Source: Diphasiastrum complanatum (Eukaryota > Streptophyta > Lycopodiopsida > Lycopodiales > Lycopodiaceae). From it: a DNA stretch of 64,000 nucleotides. The DNA is taken from positions 19,906,685-19,970,684 of the forward strand of contig CM055098.1 in NCBI GenBank assembly GCA_029204225.1, read 5' to 3'. A program made the position numbers and the translations under genes. Below the pieces are notes generated by a model. The model worked only from the letters and a program-made list of their open reading frames with translations, made no database searches and was not told the DNA's origin. Below, in pieces: positions 49,033-60,850 of the stretch; position 1 is the first letter of the stretch, and each line of letters opens with the position of its first letter.

Positions 49033-50625
49033 CATCTATTGAAATAGATCTCTAAACATTTAGGCAATTATTTTATATTCCTAGGTTTATTTGATCAACT
49101 TTTCTAAAAAAGCAAGGTCAAGAAGTTTACCTCTTGTATTAGCCTTAGACTGTATTTATATGATAGAACCTCTCCAGGTTCTAAAATTATTTGAGAATTT
49201 ATATAAGAAAAACAGTGATTTCCCTTTTGACCAACCCCATAGCAGTTGCGAGGAGTCATACCGGACACATGGCATCATCCGATTGGATATGAAGAGCCAC
49301 ATTCTGAGTCATAGCAGAGATTTTAAAACGCATTTAATCTACATCACAACTGCTATGTCTGGTAGTCGTGATCCAACGGTGGGCTACTGCTGTAACCACC
49401 CTCGCCGCTCCAGCGGCTCGGAGTGCTACAACCGGTAGCCCACCTCCGCATCAAGAATACGTAGTCCATTTGAAAATGTTGTTGGAGCAATAGAGTGAGC
49501 ACTGACCAGCCCAACGACCAAGGACAAGGTCATGCCAAATTTGACCAGACTTATTGTTATTAATGTATATCGCTCTGCAGGCAGCAGCAGGATCAATCCA
49601 ACCAAATGAGGCCACGTGGCCCTGGTGGGCTCGAAGAAAGGGGTGACTGAACTATTCAACTGATGTTATTATTGTATTAACGAATCCCTTGCAAAGATCT
49701 TGATGTGTATTGAAATATTTCTGTAGCAGCTGCACGCTGCACTGGGGCAATTGGACCAACGCAAATGCAATTTGCAAGCAAAGGAAGAAAGAAATTAGCG
49801 AGATAGCCGGGTCAATCTTGAAATTAAGAGAGTAAATCTTTCAAGAGAAGACTCAAGATTGTAGATACTACAAATCAGTACTGAGTAGGATTGCTTCAGT
49901 AAAACTACTAGTATCCATAAAGCAGAAGATTTTATAGATTGTGAGTATTATCTCAAGGCAACAGGCAGTCAGATGAATGAAGACACAGAAATCTTAGTCA
50001 TGTTGATCTGTCCTATTACTTCCGACTGCCCAAGTAGTTGGTTGAAGCTCCCTGCTGGAGCCTTGTTCAGGTAAAAACTATAGGTGGTATGGAAGGGAAA
50101 TCAAGACAAATTTAAATGTCTGATGAGAGTAGCTTGCTAGCTTACTTGCATGTAATTTGAAGGCACGACGACTCGAGTGACACCACCTTAAAAGCAAAAG
50201 CAAAAACTGAAGACAGTATTTCCATGACATTGAAATGCACTAGTGCTGAAAGTACTGGGCCGAGTACTTGATCCAGGGGTGTTAATATATTACGTTGTGA
50301 GATAGCTTACAATACTTTATTGGTATATAAAATTGGAAAACATTAGAAAATAACTAATCAGTGTGAGATTCATCAATTTAAAATACACTTAAGAAAGTTT
50401 GAAACATAGATGGTAAAATGCCCATTTGGACAATTGTACTAGAAAACTTTGTTTATAATTTGAGGACAAAGTGAACCAATCAAATCTAATTCAAGCAACT
50501 GCTTCCTATCCACACTCCACATCAAAATGTAGAGCCCAAAAGAAAGGTACAAGCCTCCATGGGAAGGGATGAGATATGTGGGCCCTTTTAGGTATCCTCT
50601 TTGATTGAAGGGGGATAGAGTATGG
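49033..50625. other. Intergenic, no firm gene
   Basis: A 77-codon minus-strand frame (49426-49659) contains a hydrophobic stretch, FGMTLSLVVGLVSAHS, but nothing supports coding by homology or context. The region 49260-49640 is less AT-rich than its flanks and may be regulatory. Confidence 0.4.
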
Positions 50626-50768
50626 CACCATCGAGCACCGGAGTGAGAGTGGTGGGCTCACACCCGGCTAAGGGTGAAAAACATATTATAGCACATCATG
50701 AGATGGTGCTATAACATACTTTTGCCCTCCGATGGGTGAGAGCCCACCAGTGTCACTAGATTGGTGGT
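50626..50768. repeat. Imperfect inverted repeat, about 65-bp arms (foldback or MITE candidate)
   Basis: The left arm carries GTGGTGGGCTCACACCC, GGGTGAAAAACATATTATAG and GCACATC. The right arm read in reverse carries CTGGTGGGCTCTCACCC, GGGCAAAAGTATGTTATAGC and ACCATC. Arms are about 75-80% complementary and separated by only a few bases near 50697-50702. No clear target duplication was seen. Confidence 0.65.
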
Positions 50769-51712
50769 GCTTAATACATTGATCTAATTAAAGGACTCAT
50801 GAGGCCTGCTACCAGTAAGAGATGAGCTATTGCTACAACACCTCTTGAACACTTCCCTTACTTAGTGAGCATAGAACATAAATCTCGAGGTCGAGACTTT
50901 CTAGACCATTTTTTTTTACTTAAAGTTGGTCTTACCATGTACTCCAAAGCATTACACCCAAAATAAAAAACCCATGAGCTTTACTTTCTAATACCTTGCC
51001 ATCATCAACAAAGGTTTTTTTTCATTAGAGTGTTCACAAAAGAAATTCTACACACGGTTTTTATAACTTCCAAACAAGGGTTTTCTTCTTTACAATGTTC
51101 ATAACGCCAAATGCTTAAATTTCCAATGTATTTCGAACCTCTAGAAACATAATTTTCATATAAATTCAAAACCAGAATTTTTTGTGAGCATTCTCATCAC
51201 AATTATCAAGTGGACAACCAATAAAATTTATAAATTTTTTACCTAAATGTGCATGTGGACAATGAATGCGAGCTGCCACCTAGCACATGCACATTATGTT
51301 AAAAAAGAATGACAAATAAAATGTGAAAAAGATATTTTAAAATATTCGTCTACTCAAATCTTACATGAATCAACAGTCCAAATTAAATTTGGGACCACCA
51401 TTACCTAGGGCATGATAATGGGATCTCATTATTTTGTACCAAATTTGAGCGGCTGTAATGTTCATCCCTCAAAATAGATATTTCTCATGGACAAAATTTT
51501 GAAAATACTTAACTCTCATGGATGGAATCTTGAAAATACATAGGCCTCATAGATGGAATCATTCACAAAATCTTGAAAATGATTTTCTACTACTACTTTT
51601 AGGATTTTCATAACACATATCATATATAATAATGGGTATTTGTCGGCCCGGTAAAAATATAATGGCTCATCCTTTTGTCTCATTACTACTGCAACTCAAA
51701 AGAGGACTTACC

Positions 51713-51830
51713 CTTGTATTCTTACAATGAGCTCCAGACAACATGACTTATGATTGTATCCTTACAATGGGCCGCGAAACAACATGACTTACGATTGTAT
51801 CTTTACAATGGGTCTTCAAACAACCATTTC
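51713..51830. repeat. Tandem repeat, 40-41 bp unit, about 2.8 copies
   Basis: TTGTATNCTTACAATG begins at 51714, 51754 and 51795. CAACATGACTTA occurs in the first two units. Confidence 0.85.
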
Positions 51831-52810
51831 ATAGTCTCCAAAAACTAGGCCAATGCACCAAGTATGCTCATGAACCTACAAAAAGACTAGCAAAGGACAC
51901 ATTCATACAACATCCAACATATATTGTATGTAATAGTGCGTCTAACCCCTCCTCCTGCTTATTGGACTCACAAGGCCTTCAAGCTTCTACTTCTTCATGA
52001 CAAATTAGCTAATGCCACATGATTGAAATGTTTATGGCTTCAACTCCCTAGTAACCGATGCACATGGACTTTCGGTGGGGGGAGGTCACATAGAAAAAAC
52101 AAAAAGAGGCACAAAAATTACGTTCTATGAGGCACCTTCTTTTTCTTGTTGAAAAAGCGAAAAATGATTTTACATGAGGGGCCTTGGTATAAGGCCCTTC
52201 CGCATTGTGAGGGCCCTTGCCCAAGGGCGTTAGCGCCAAGGAAAGCCCGAGAAGTGTCAAAAAGGCCCAAGGCCATCAGGCTTTCACACATGTAATTCAT
52301 TTACTTTGAAGTTATTTTAATTGTGAGTTTGATCAAGATTCCAATTGTGTTCTCTTAAATTCCACTCATAAATCTTCTCTGTTACTTGGCAAATGCAGAT
52401 TTTGTTCGAGGAGGTGCTAGCAAAATACAAAGAAAAACTGAAATTTTGAAAATCCGAACGAAGCAAAATGTCCTCTACCCAACACTTTCCATTGCATAAT
52501 GGGTACATGTGCTTTTTTCACGTGAATTTTATGAAATGTAATCAGCAATTAGGCTGTCTTCTTCTTCATTCACATGAGAATTACAAAATAGAATAGGCAT
52601 TATGAAATGGAATAAGATTATGTATTTTCTGTAATATTTATCACTTGAAATTATGCCATGTAATATGCCACTTGAATATTGTTCTGTAACTGCAACCAAA
52701 GCAATGACATTCTGCTTTTTAAGCTGCCCCAAAAATGGACAGAATAAGCAATAGGTATCCACTATATATTGATTATGCACATATTTCTTGGATTGGGCCC
52801 ATCTCCAGAT
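51831..52810. other. Intergenic, no firm gene
   Basis: A GC-rich patch at 52175-52275 contains several short self-complementary words (GGCCTTGG, AAGGCCC, GGCGTTAGCGCC). No coding support was found. Confidence 0.4.
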
Positions 52811-52814
52811 CAAA

Positions 52815-55329
52815 TCACTTGCATTGATGTCCTTTCCAAATTTCAAAATCTGCTTTGTCAAGTTTTGGTTCTTCCTGCAATGGGAGTAAACAGATCGGTA
52901 CCAGTTTTTCTCTACTCATCGGTGCCATTTGCTGAAATACCAGCCACAATTCAAAATACAAGAACGTCCAACCTCATACTGAAGTACACACAATTTGGGT
53001 GGTGCCAGAGATTACAAAATTTGATCACATCCGATACAGATAACCAGGAAATGTAGATTTGAGCTAATCTTATTATATCAGATAGTAGTGTCAACTGGCA
53101 GTTTCCATGTAAGTTTGCAATTTTCCCTCATAATAAAAGGAGTGATAGCAATTGCCAGCCTATTTTCAGCTAAAATGTGTTGCCATAGATTTATTGCATA
53201 TTTATAAGTCCTGGTTAAGAGTTGTCTTAACTAGGGAACTTTTATAAGTCTTAACCCTTACAAATAAGAAAACAGCAGCACTGAAGCAAGCACGAATTAC
53301 ATCTTGCTTTAAGCATCATACATTATAAATCTTTCCATTTTTCCATCCTCTTCAATTGACCTATTACAATTCTTCAACTTAGGACCCTTACAAATAAGAA
53401 AACAACAGCACTAAAGCAAGCATGGCTTACATCTTGCTGTTAGTACCAAACACAACGAATCCTTTACTATTCCATCCCCCACCCTTTTGAATTAATACAA
53501 TTGCTGAGTCAAAGTGCAAGAACAGGCACATGTAACCTTAACAAGCTAGGATATGATTAGAGACTAATAGATGTTCCTAAACATGACAAGAGCAACATAG
53601 AAAAAGCATAGCTACTAGATTACGTGCAAGTGAGGGTATAAACAGGTAAAAACTCAGAATGCCACCTACATGATCTGATGAACTCACAATAATGAAATGC
53701 ATCTACTGGTGATCTTTCTTTTCCGGCATTCCTCAGATCTCTTTTAGGAATGAATGAAAGTGGCATTCATAATAACCTGGTGACTCCTGGTCCGAGAATG
53801 TTGTTATCCGTGAGAATACTGCACTTGTACTATGGGTGATGGTAATTGAAGTTATAGACCTCAATTTCACCAAGGCCCCGTTCTGCAAGTTGATTATTTG
53901 CTGCAATGTGATTTTTCGTGTTGATGAGCCTAGTTTAAAATGTACATTCATAGCTGTTCTAACATTGAGATTAAGTTCTCGCATATTTTGCCATCTGAGG
54001 TTGTTTCTGAGCAAGAAATTACGGTGGTTGCGTGAACTACATAACTTTCCAACTCTTCCTACACTGGAAGTGTAGCTAAATTAAGTCCAGAGACCACAGC
54101 AGCCTGAAATGCCAAAGGTGCCTGATGCAAAGCCTCGACAATTTGCACCAAATCTATATCCGCATTACCCTGAAAGCATTTATCAAGCTCATGAATGCAT
54201 TCAAAAGTTAAAATATATTCAAAAGTTATCGAGCTGTTCATAGTACGAATTCCCTAATACTCAATGTGCTGAGCTATGGGAGACAATTTGCAATGTCTGA
54301 AGCTAACATGATAACAAGCAGGTAAGCAAAATAATCCAGATACTCCAGTTAATGTACCTGGGAATAACTTGTTGCAGAGCTTGGTTTACTTCAATAACGA
54401 AGCCAAACTGGTGCACTTCCTTGACAAAGACAAGATTGCTGCAGCCAATTAGATTAATATTCACCACATTTAGACCCAACTGAGAGTTCGGCTGCTTTTA
54501 GCATTCAAATGTGACGGTGCATATATTCAGTTTTCAAGTGGAGAATCCGATTTTGCATTTGCTGAAGAGTGTTCATATCTATAAATAATATGTGAAATGA
54601 TCATATGTGCAATCACAAGAGGACTGGAAAAGTAAGAGTGGAACAGAGGAAGAATGAATGGGCTCAAAAGCCATTGTGGAAAATCGGAAGACTACGATAG
54701 TAGCACAAAAAAGAGTTCTTTTGAAATTGAATCCGTTGAACAGTTTATAATTGAAATTCGAGTAATCTCACACGCCCAAGCAAAAGGCATCCTAAGCAAG
54801 GTGTTAAAAATATTTGAGAGATCTTTGGTCTTGCAACAAATTGAAATCAATTCAGCAAAAATGTACAGCTTAAAATAGGAGGATGTTTTAAGTTTAATGT
54901 TGTTATATCCTGTGCAATGGATCAGTGAAATAAGAGAGAATCCTGCGGTGGGCTAATCAATATCTTCATATGGCTGAATGATACAGGAGTTACGAACAAA
55001 GAAGCAATTAGCAGACTACGTGAATGTGCAGTAATCAAAGTAGGACCTCCTACACAAAAGTAGCAGTCTATAAAGCCGGTGTTCTGCATGACCTCGAAGA
55101 GAAGTTTTTCCTTGAAAAGAAAATGGATGAAGTACAGGTTTCAGGAGGATCGTGGATATAAATGGAAGTTTGAAAGTCAAAGAAATTGATGTATAAAGGT
55201 AAATCCCCGCAGTAGGATAGTTGGACGAAAATGGTTGCTTTATCTTCGAATACGTAGGCTCGATTCCCGGTTGCTGGGAAAAAGGGACACCTAGAAGCTT
55301 CTTGCTCCAATCCTCGCTTGCTGCTATTG
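52815..55329 (-). other. Possible downstream exons of the AT-hook gene (tentative)
   Basis: Exon-like islands follow the AT-hook exon on the minus strand: from 55329 or 55323 (ASEDWSKKLLGVPFSQQPG...), 54466-54361 (NLVFVKEVHQFGFVIEVNQA..., donor CCCAG/GTACAT), 54173 to about 54074 (GNADIDLVQIVEALHQAP...) and 52868 to about 52812 (EEPKLDKADFEIWKGHQCK, stop). The first joins in phase to an alternative donor (GTGAGC at 55966) in the AT-hook exon. Phases between the later islands do not all match, so some exons are missing or wrong. Confidence 0.3.
53255..53510. repeat. Tandem duplication, 130 bp, two copies
   Basis: CCCTTACAAATAAGAAAACA starts at 53255 and 53385, each followed by GCACT.AAGCAAGCA, TTACATCTTGCT and a pyrimidine-rich TCCATCC stretch. 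Confidence 0.85.
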
Positions 55330-55928
55330 CTATACAAAACCGTAGCAAAATATACATATTCTAAAATACATGACCAAGTGTCTGCTGAAGGTTTTCTTGC
55401 TTAATGGCAAAAAGTGCTTATCAAAGTTATAAAATAAAAACTCACCCAAAAATGTGACAGGCAGTTACTGACTTGATTTGTGATTTCAAAATAATGCTGG
55501 AGCAGCTTGAAAGCTCACATTACATGAAGGTATCCAAGTAATGTACCATAAACTTCCAGTCAAACCAAATCGATGCATTGCTATCTGCATTCCCATTTCA
55601 GACGTAGGCTGCTAGTGTACCTACAGTACAAAGAGTCTCTCTTTTTTTACAGTTAAGCAACAGATTAGCCTAAGGCCAACAAAACCTGATACTTGCAATC
55701 TTTGACCATAATCTTTATGCAATCTTGTCTGACAGGTATCGTTGGATAGAAATATCACCGATTTGGCAGATTAGTTTGCCATAAATAAGATAGATTTAAA
55801 GACTCCTTACTACAAATCATCACCTCCATAATGAAAGATTTAAAGACCTCCGTACTACAAAGCAAAACCTCCATAATGAAAGAAAGGAGCATTCATCGCA
55901 TAAAACTATAATAGAACAAACGTTGTTA

Positions 55929-56306
55929 TCATTTGCCATCAACGCCTGCGGCACGACGCGGCTCACCCTTCCTCCTGCTTCCTTCCCTTTTCACAGCCTG
56001 CGGCTTTGCAGGCTCATCTATGCTTCCACCATTAGCTACACCATTCTTGTCAGCTGATAATTCAGCCGATTCATCTAATTTATTGGCTCTTCCACGCTTT
56101 TTCCCAGCTTCAAACAAAGATGTCTGGATATGGTCAGTGTTTGCAGCTTCGACTTTATGTTCTTCCGTCGCTGGCTCTTCTTTAGGAAATTTTCTAGGAC
56201 GCCCTCTCTTTCTTTGTACAGGAGAAGGATCGGAATCATTGCCAGCTGGTGCTACTTTAGATGAAGTTAAAGGCAAATGTTTAGCCTTCAACTTCGTACG
56301 TCCCAT
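55929..56306 (-). CDS. Small AT-hook protein, or first coding exon of a larger one
   Basis: The ATG at 56306 lies immediately after a TTTTCAG acceptor, so a non-coding first exon must lie upstream (possibly near 57000). The frame runs 125 residues (MGRTKLKAKHLPLTSSK...) to a TGA at 55929. It contains a classic AT-hook, KRGRPRKFPKEE (about residues 33-44), a second basic KKRGRAN patch and a basic KREGSRRKGEPRR C-terminus, suggesting a nuclear protein that binds the minor groove of AT-rich DNA. A good donor, AAGG/GTGAGC, sits at 55967/55966; if used, the last 12 codons are intronic and translation continues into downstream exons. I cannot name the family. Confidence 0.65.
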   Translation of the reverse strand: MGRTKLKAKHLPLTSSKVAPAGNDSDPSPVQRKRGRPRKFPKEEPATEEHKVEAANTDHIQTSLFEAGKKRGRANKLDESAELSADKNGVANGGSIDEPAKPQAVKREGSRRKGEPRRAAGVDGK

Positions 56307-57110
56307 CTGAAAATAAATTTGCAGATATGTTACATAAAGCAACAACGCTGTGATAAGGAATCTTTTCACTCCTGAAGATAAATTATTCTCGTCCTACAAA
56401 TTAAAGTAAGCAGAGTTTGAGCATAATATTTCCAAAAAGAATAAATCTTCACTCAAAGCTCCTGCGAAATATTTATATCAAGGTTTGAATGGAGCTTCAG
56501 CTTTTACAGATTCAATTAAGATCTCCGATTTTTTTCTTGCAATAGAACAAAAGAGGCAACATTATTTAAAAGAAGCAGAAGCATAAAAAGAACCACAGAA
56601 TGTAAATCAAACCAAGTTTCCGGAATTGCAATCTGCATAAATTCTAGAATTAGAGCTACTACTAGGCCAAAAACAATACATCAGGTTGACAAAGAAATCA
56701 AGCAGCAAAATGTAACAAACCAAGTCTCATAGATCCAGCACGAAGCTCAGAATTAATCACTTGATAAAAGGCACACCTAGCCATCTACTGAAATAAACTC
56801 TAATACAAAGAAGAGTGAGTGTTTTTTGATGAATTAGTGCAGTAGTGCTGAAAAAAAGATAAGGAATTGGCTACCAGAAACAGATTACTCCAATAGCCCA
56901 GATACCGAATGGCAGAAATCTACGTATCCTCTGATGAAATTAAGACAGAGAGAAGAGAGAATCAGTGCTCTGATCAGAAAAAGAAAAGGAAAAACACAGA
57001 GATACAATAGTGCAAGAGAAGATACAAGATAGAAGAGAGAGACAGAGATAAAGCCCCCAGTCGGACCTGGAGGGAACGGAAGCTCGCTAACTCGAGTTAA
57101 GGCTCCACAG
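56307..57110 (-). promoter_or_regulatory. 5' UTR intron and probable promoter of the AT-hook gene
   Basis: The region upstream of the ATG has no coding content. A purine-rich segment at 56930-57050 on the plus strand (pyrimidine-rich on the transcript) would suit a 5' leader. The actual first exon was not fixed. Confidence 0.4.
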
Positions 57111-57614
57111 TTTAGTAGGACTTTAATGTTGAACTATGGTTAAGCCATGGTTTTTTAGCCAGAGTTATTGTCCACTAACCAGTGTCGGTGAGCTTTCCTT
57201 ACGTTTATAACCAGAGTTAGTTTAGGCCGTCCTGGTCACCTTTGGTGCCGGTCGCTGGAACGGTGCCAGTTGAGGACCCTTTGACTGAAGCTACCGGTTG
57301 CCGACAGAAATACTGGCCGGCTAGGTCGGCTCTCGCAGAGAGTCACGGTGACCGGAAAAGTGGTGATAGCGATAACGTCCAAAGAGGCAGTAGCCGATTG
57401 TCGGATTTCGCCACGTAGCAGATTTAAGGGTGCCTCTCCACGTGTCGCCATCTTGATGATTAGTTTTGGAGCAATTGATTACACATGAATTTTGGAGCGG
57501 ATGAATATACATTCTATTAATTAAATATTAAAATTAATGTTGACATTTTAATAAATGAAATGGTGAAGCCTTAGATAACTAAAATTGTGGGGCAAAATTT
57601 TTTGTGACAAATTG

Positions 57615-57679
57615 TTTTTACATGCACCTTCCGGATGCCTGAGGGCAGGCAACTTTCGCCCGTAAGGTGCATGTAAAAA
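57615..57679. repeat. Hairpin, 16-bp perfect arms
   Basis: TTTTTACATGCACCTT (57615-57630) pairs perfectly with AAGGTGCATGTAAAAA (57664-57679). The loop contains a second small hairpin, GCCTGAGGGCAGGC. Confidence 0.9.
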
Positions 57680-57766
57680 AAAAATCATAGCACAAAAAAA
57701 GCAAAAAAAACGGATTTCATGTTGAGGAAGCACGCCTTCGAATGGTGTCCTTCCTGGCCGAAATGC

Positions 57767-57810
57767 CCTTGGAGGGCTTTTGCGAATGCCTTGGAGGGCT
57801 TTTGCGAATG
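57767..57810. repeat. Perfect tandem duplication, 22 bp
   Basis: The 22-bp unit beginning CCTTGGAGGGCTTTTGCGAA starts at 57767 and 57789. Confidence 0.95.
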
Positions 57811-58580
57811 TAAATTTCTTTTTCACTACTTTTAGTTTTGTTAATTGTCGCGCTAGCGATAAGGTGAGATGTCAATCTTATGTGAGTTTGAGCGTTAAAA
57901 TGAGTTTTTATATTTTTTATTTATTTTTTAACAATGCAATGTTTGTTTCTTTATTTTTAAACATTTGTGAATAAGCTTAAGGCAAAGCTTTTTGGAATGT
58001 ATCAAATTTCCTTGTCTCAATTTTCATGTCAAATTAATTGAATTTATGAAAATAATAACAAAATCTCCAATTGTGGTTCATTATATAGTAAATGAATCTA
58101 TTCCCAAGTTATGTTATGTAATTCTTCTTATAGCTTTTCAGCCATAATTTACTACTATGATGATAAATCGTAAAATAGCTCACTTTTATTGTGATGATTT
58201 GCAAAAAGATGTCTCTGTCGAGTGAGCTTGAGCACGTGTTTAATGTTTTTTTTATTGCATTTTTGTTTTAGCAATTGTGTGACGCATTTAACCTATTTTG
58301 ATAATGCGCTCAAAGATAACAAAATTGTCTTTACTTTGTGAGTTTGGACATGTAGATGTTTTTTTTTTTTTAAATCAATAAAAACTACAATAAATTTTTA
58401 TCCATAAATGTTAATAATTGGATTATTCTTCAATCTTGAGTGTACACGTGTGCAACAAAACTTGTTCATAACTCTGAGATCACCTTGTTAGTCTTTGCTA
58501 TGATAGTGATGTTGATGTGCCTCTTTTAGGTGTGTTTGAGTTAATTATTTGTGTTTTTTTATTCTTTTATATTGCGGAAC
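57811..58580. other. Intergenic, AT-rich, no gene recognised
   Basis: Only short frames; several T runs. Confidence 0.5.
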
Positions 58581-59117
58581 TGTAGTGGGTTTTTTTCCTT
58601 GCCTATCCTCAACCCAAGATCTAATCAATCTAGCATCAAGAAGATGAAGTTAGTTGTCACGCGTAGATTCGTTCCCATGAGAGCGATAGCATAGTTCAGA
58701 TTTCAGCATGAATGGAAGATTCACATCTAACTCTAACATCCATTAACCCTAAGCATTAACACTACGTCCATTAACACGAGATCCACAATGAAGATAGCTT
58801 ACTCTTTCTCTCTCCCCCTTTCTCTCTCATAAAAATTATAAAATCATGCAATCCCAATAACAATCAGATCCAACAATTAGCAAAACACAATAAAACATGA
58901 GAAATAGAGGAAAAGTGATAGAGAGCAAGGACATTCATAAATCCATTTCACAAGAGAACCAATCTGCTTTATTGTACATATGTAGCAAACTCGAGTTGGT
59001 ACCTTTTTATAGTAGAGAGGAGGACCCTGGCCTCTGAATCCTATTGGTCCATTTCTGCCTCCCTGATTATTCAAATTTAAAAAAGAGTGAGAACCATCCA
59101 AATTGGAGGGAAACTCA
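58581..59117 (-). mobile_element. LTR in inverted orientation (left arm)
   Basis: On the minus strand it starts TGAGTTTCCCTCC (59117) and ends AACCCACTACA (58581), about 537 bp. It aligns along its length with the plus-strand LTR at 60289-60828 at roughly 85-90% identity by eye. It has no matching 5-bp flanks (GGAAC against ACTTT), and no primer-binding site follows its CA end. It is thus probably the 3' LTR of a truncated minus-strand element, or a rearranged copy, rather than a clean solo LTR. Confidence 0.85.
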
Positions 59118-60288
59118 ACTTTATTCACTAACTTGACATTTAGGCCCTGCGACATTAAAAGTCCCGCAAAAAGGACTAAAGTCATTTTATTAACTTTCTA
59201 ATTAATCAAATAACTATGTGATCATCGAGTTGGACTTACACACACAAGGTGCCAAATCTCTCTCACTTATTAACTAGGGTTAGGGTTGCCTTGAGATCCG
59301 CAAACCCTCCAACAGTATCCCCCACCAAAACTGGTGGCGGTCCCACGACACCTGCGAGATGCAGTTACTGTGGACTTTTATTTGCTTCACGTCGAATCTT
59401 TATTAAATGATACTACACCTTCTCCATGAAATCGAGTCGGACACTGTTGAAATCTAAATTGTGCGGCAAAAAACAACGGTGGGCTTTGGCGATCCACTTG
59501 GACGTTGTCCAGGATGTGAATCGAGATTCCCATGACCCTCCCATCATTGCGGCACGGAAATACAATCTAGCCACAGGCAGCTGATCCTTAATGCTCTCTG
59601 ACGCCATTGGCTTATTCGGATCGAATGCCAAAGGAGAAAGACAATCATCCCATCGCGTTGCCACAGATTCCAATAGAGTCAAATCTTTTGCAAAAAGTGT
59701 CGATTGCCTCACTGTCGGATCGGGAGAGTGTATATACTCCCGTTGGTATGCTTGTAGTGCCCGGTGAAAATCAACTGAAATTTTCCAACTGTAAGGTTGG
59801 TGGATGATTGGCCAGTTCGGCATATGGATAGTAGTTTTTTCCATGGCCAATCCCAAATCCTTCCACTTATTCTTGCGCGGCATTGGTACGTAATATGGAT
59901 CTACGCACAAGTGGCGAGGGCTGGCCACATAACTCCTGATGGATTCTGGAGTTTTCTCAAAACTGTAACTCTCCAAGCTGGTTGCTCTCCCAATGCGGTT
60001 ATTTTATCCAATTCTTTGCCGGCCTCTATTTCAGAGGTCTTAAACTTGAGGACCCAACCACCACGCAAGGACTCATGGGGATGTTGTGCTGAAAAGCTCT
60101 GGATCTAGTCCTCGACGCTGATTGGTCTTATGAACAATGGATGGACCTGGTTGCATTGCCTGTGGAACTGGCTGTTCTTCTGCAACTTTGGGGCACCACC
60201 CTAGTCCATGCTCGAATCCAACCTTGTATCCATAGGTGCATCAGCTTGGTGCGGAGGGGAGAACTGCGGCATGACCAGAACTAGAATT
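59118..60288. other. Spacer between inverted LTRs
   Basis: This 1.17-kb segment separates two LTRs pointing away from each other. It holds one long minus-strand open frame (59413-59976), listed separately. A telomere-like TAGGGTTAGGGTT lies at 59275-59287. No polypurine tract convincingly adjoins the left LTR. Confidence 0.6.
59413..59976 (-). CDS. Unknown open frame between inverted LTRs
   Basis: The minus-strand frame is open for about 190 codons. The first in-frame ATG is at 59880 (MPRKNKWKDLGLAMEK), leaving 155 residues to the stop; upstream codons to about 60000 are open but lack ATG and end at a TAA. The sequence is hydrophilic and rich in Trp, His and Pro (MPNWPIIHQPYSWKISVDFH, then SWESRFTSWTTSKWIAKAH), without membrane segments. 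I recognise no domain. Its position about 300 bp upstream of the left LTR, on the same strand, fits an accessory gene in the 3' part of the minus-strand element, but a captured host exon or chance frame is possible. Confidence 0.4.
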   Translation of the reverse strand: MESYSFEKTPESIRSYVASPRHLCVDPYYVPMPRKNKWKDLGLAMEKTTIHMPNWPIIHQPYSWKISVDFHRALQAYQREYIHSPDPTVRQSTLFAKDLTLLESVATRWDDCLSPLAFDPNKPMASESIKDQLPVARLYFRAAMMGGSWESRFTSWTTSKWIAKAHRCFLPHNLDFNSVRLDFMEKV

Positions 60289-60828
60289 TGAGGGGTTTCC
60301 CTCCAATTTGGATGGTTCCCACTCTTTTTTAAATTTGAATAATTAGGGAGGCAAAAATGGACCAATATGATTCAGAGGCTAGGGTCCTTCTCTCTACTAT
60401 AAAAAGGGACCAACTTGAGTTTGCTACACATATACATATCTTCATTTCAATAAAGCAGATTGGTTCTCTTGTCAAATAGATTTATGAATGTCCTTGCTCT
60501 CTATCACTTTTCCTCTCTCTCTCATGCTTTTATTGTGTTTTGCTAGTTGTTGGATCTGATTGTTATTGGGATTGCATGTTTTTATACTTTTTATGAGAGA
60601 GAAAGAGTAAGCTATCTTCATTGTGGATCTAGTATTTATGGATGTAGTGTTAATGCTTAGGGTTAATGGATGTTAGAGTTAGATGGGAATCTTCCATTCA
60701 TGCTGAAATCTGAACTATGTTATCGCTCTCATGGGAACGAATCTACGCGTGACAACAAACTTCATCTCCTCGATGCTAGATTGATTAGATCTTGGGTTGA
60801 GGATAGGCAAGGAAAGAAACCCACTACA
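60289..60828 (+). mobile_element. 5' LTR of a Ty3/Gypsy element (right arm)
   Basis: It has TG...CA ends (TGAGGGGTTTCCC to CCCACTACA), 540 bp. It contains CTATAAAA (about 60400) as a likely TATA box and AATAAAG (about 60451). A tRNA-Asp-type primer site follows, which fixes its orientation. Confidence 0.88.
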
Positions 60829-60832
60829 ATTT

Positions 60833-60850
60833 CAGCTCCGTTGCCGGGGA
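60833..60850 (+). other. Primer-binding site, tRNA-Asp type
   Basis: CCGTTGCCGGGGA (60838-60850) matches the complement of the plant tRNA-Asp 3' end (TGGCGCCGTTGCCGGGGA) over 13 bases. The first five positions are diverged. tRNA-Asp priming is typical of the Athila-type and related Ty3/Gypsy lineages. Confidence 0.75.

Noticed and set aside
49426-49659. Possible small secreted protein with hydrophobic N-terminal part
   Set aside because: The hydrophobic stretch is mid-frame, and no homology or gene context supports it.
58581-59117. Simple solo LTR
   Set aside because: The 5-bp sequences on its two sides (GGAAC and ACTTT) do not match, so a clean solo LTR is not supported.
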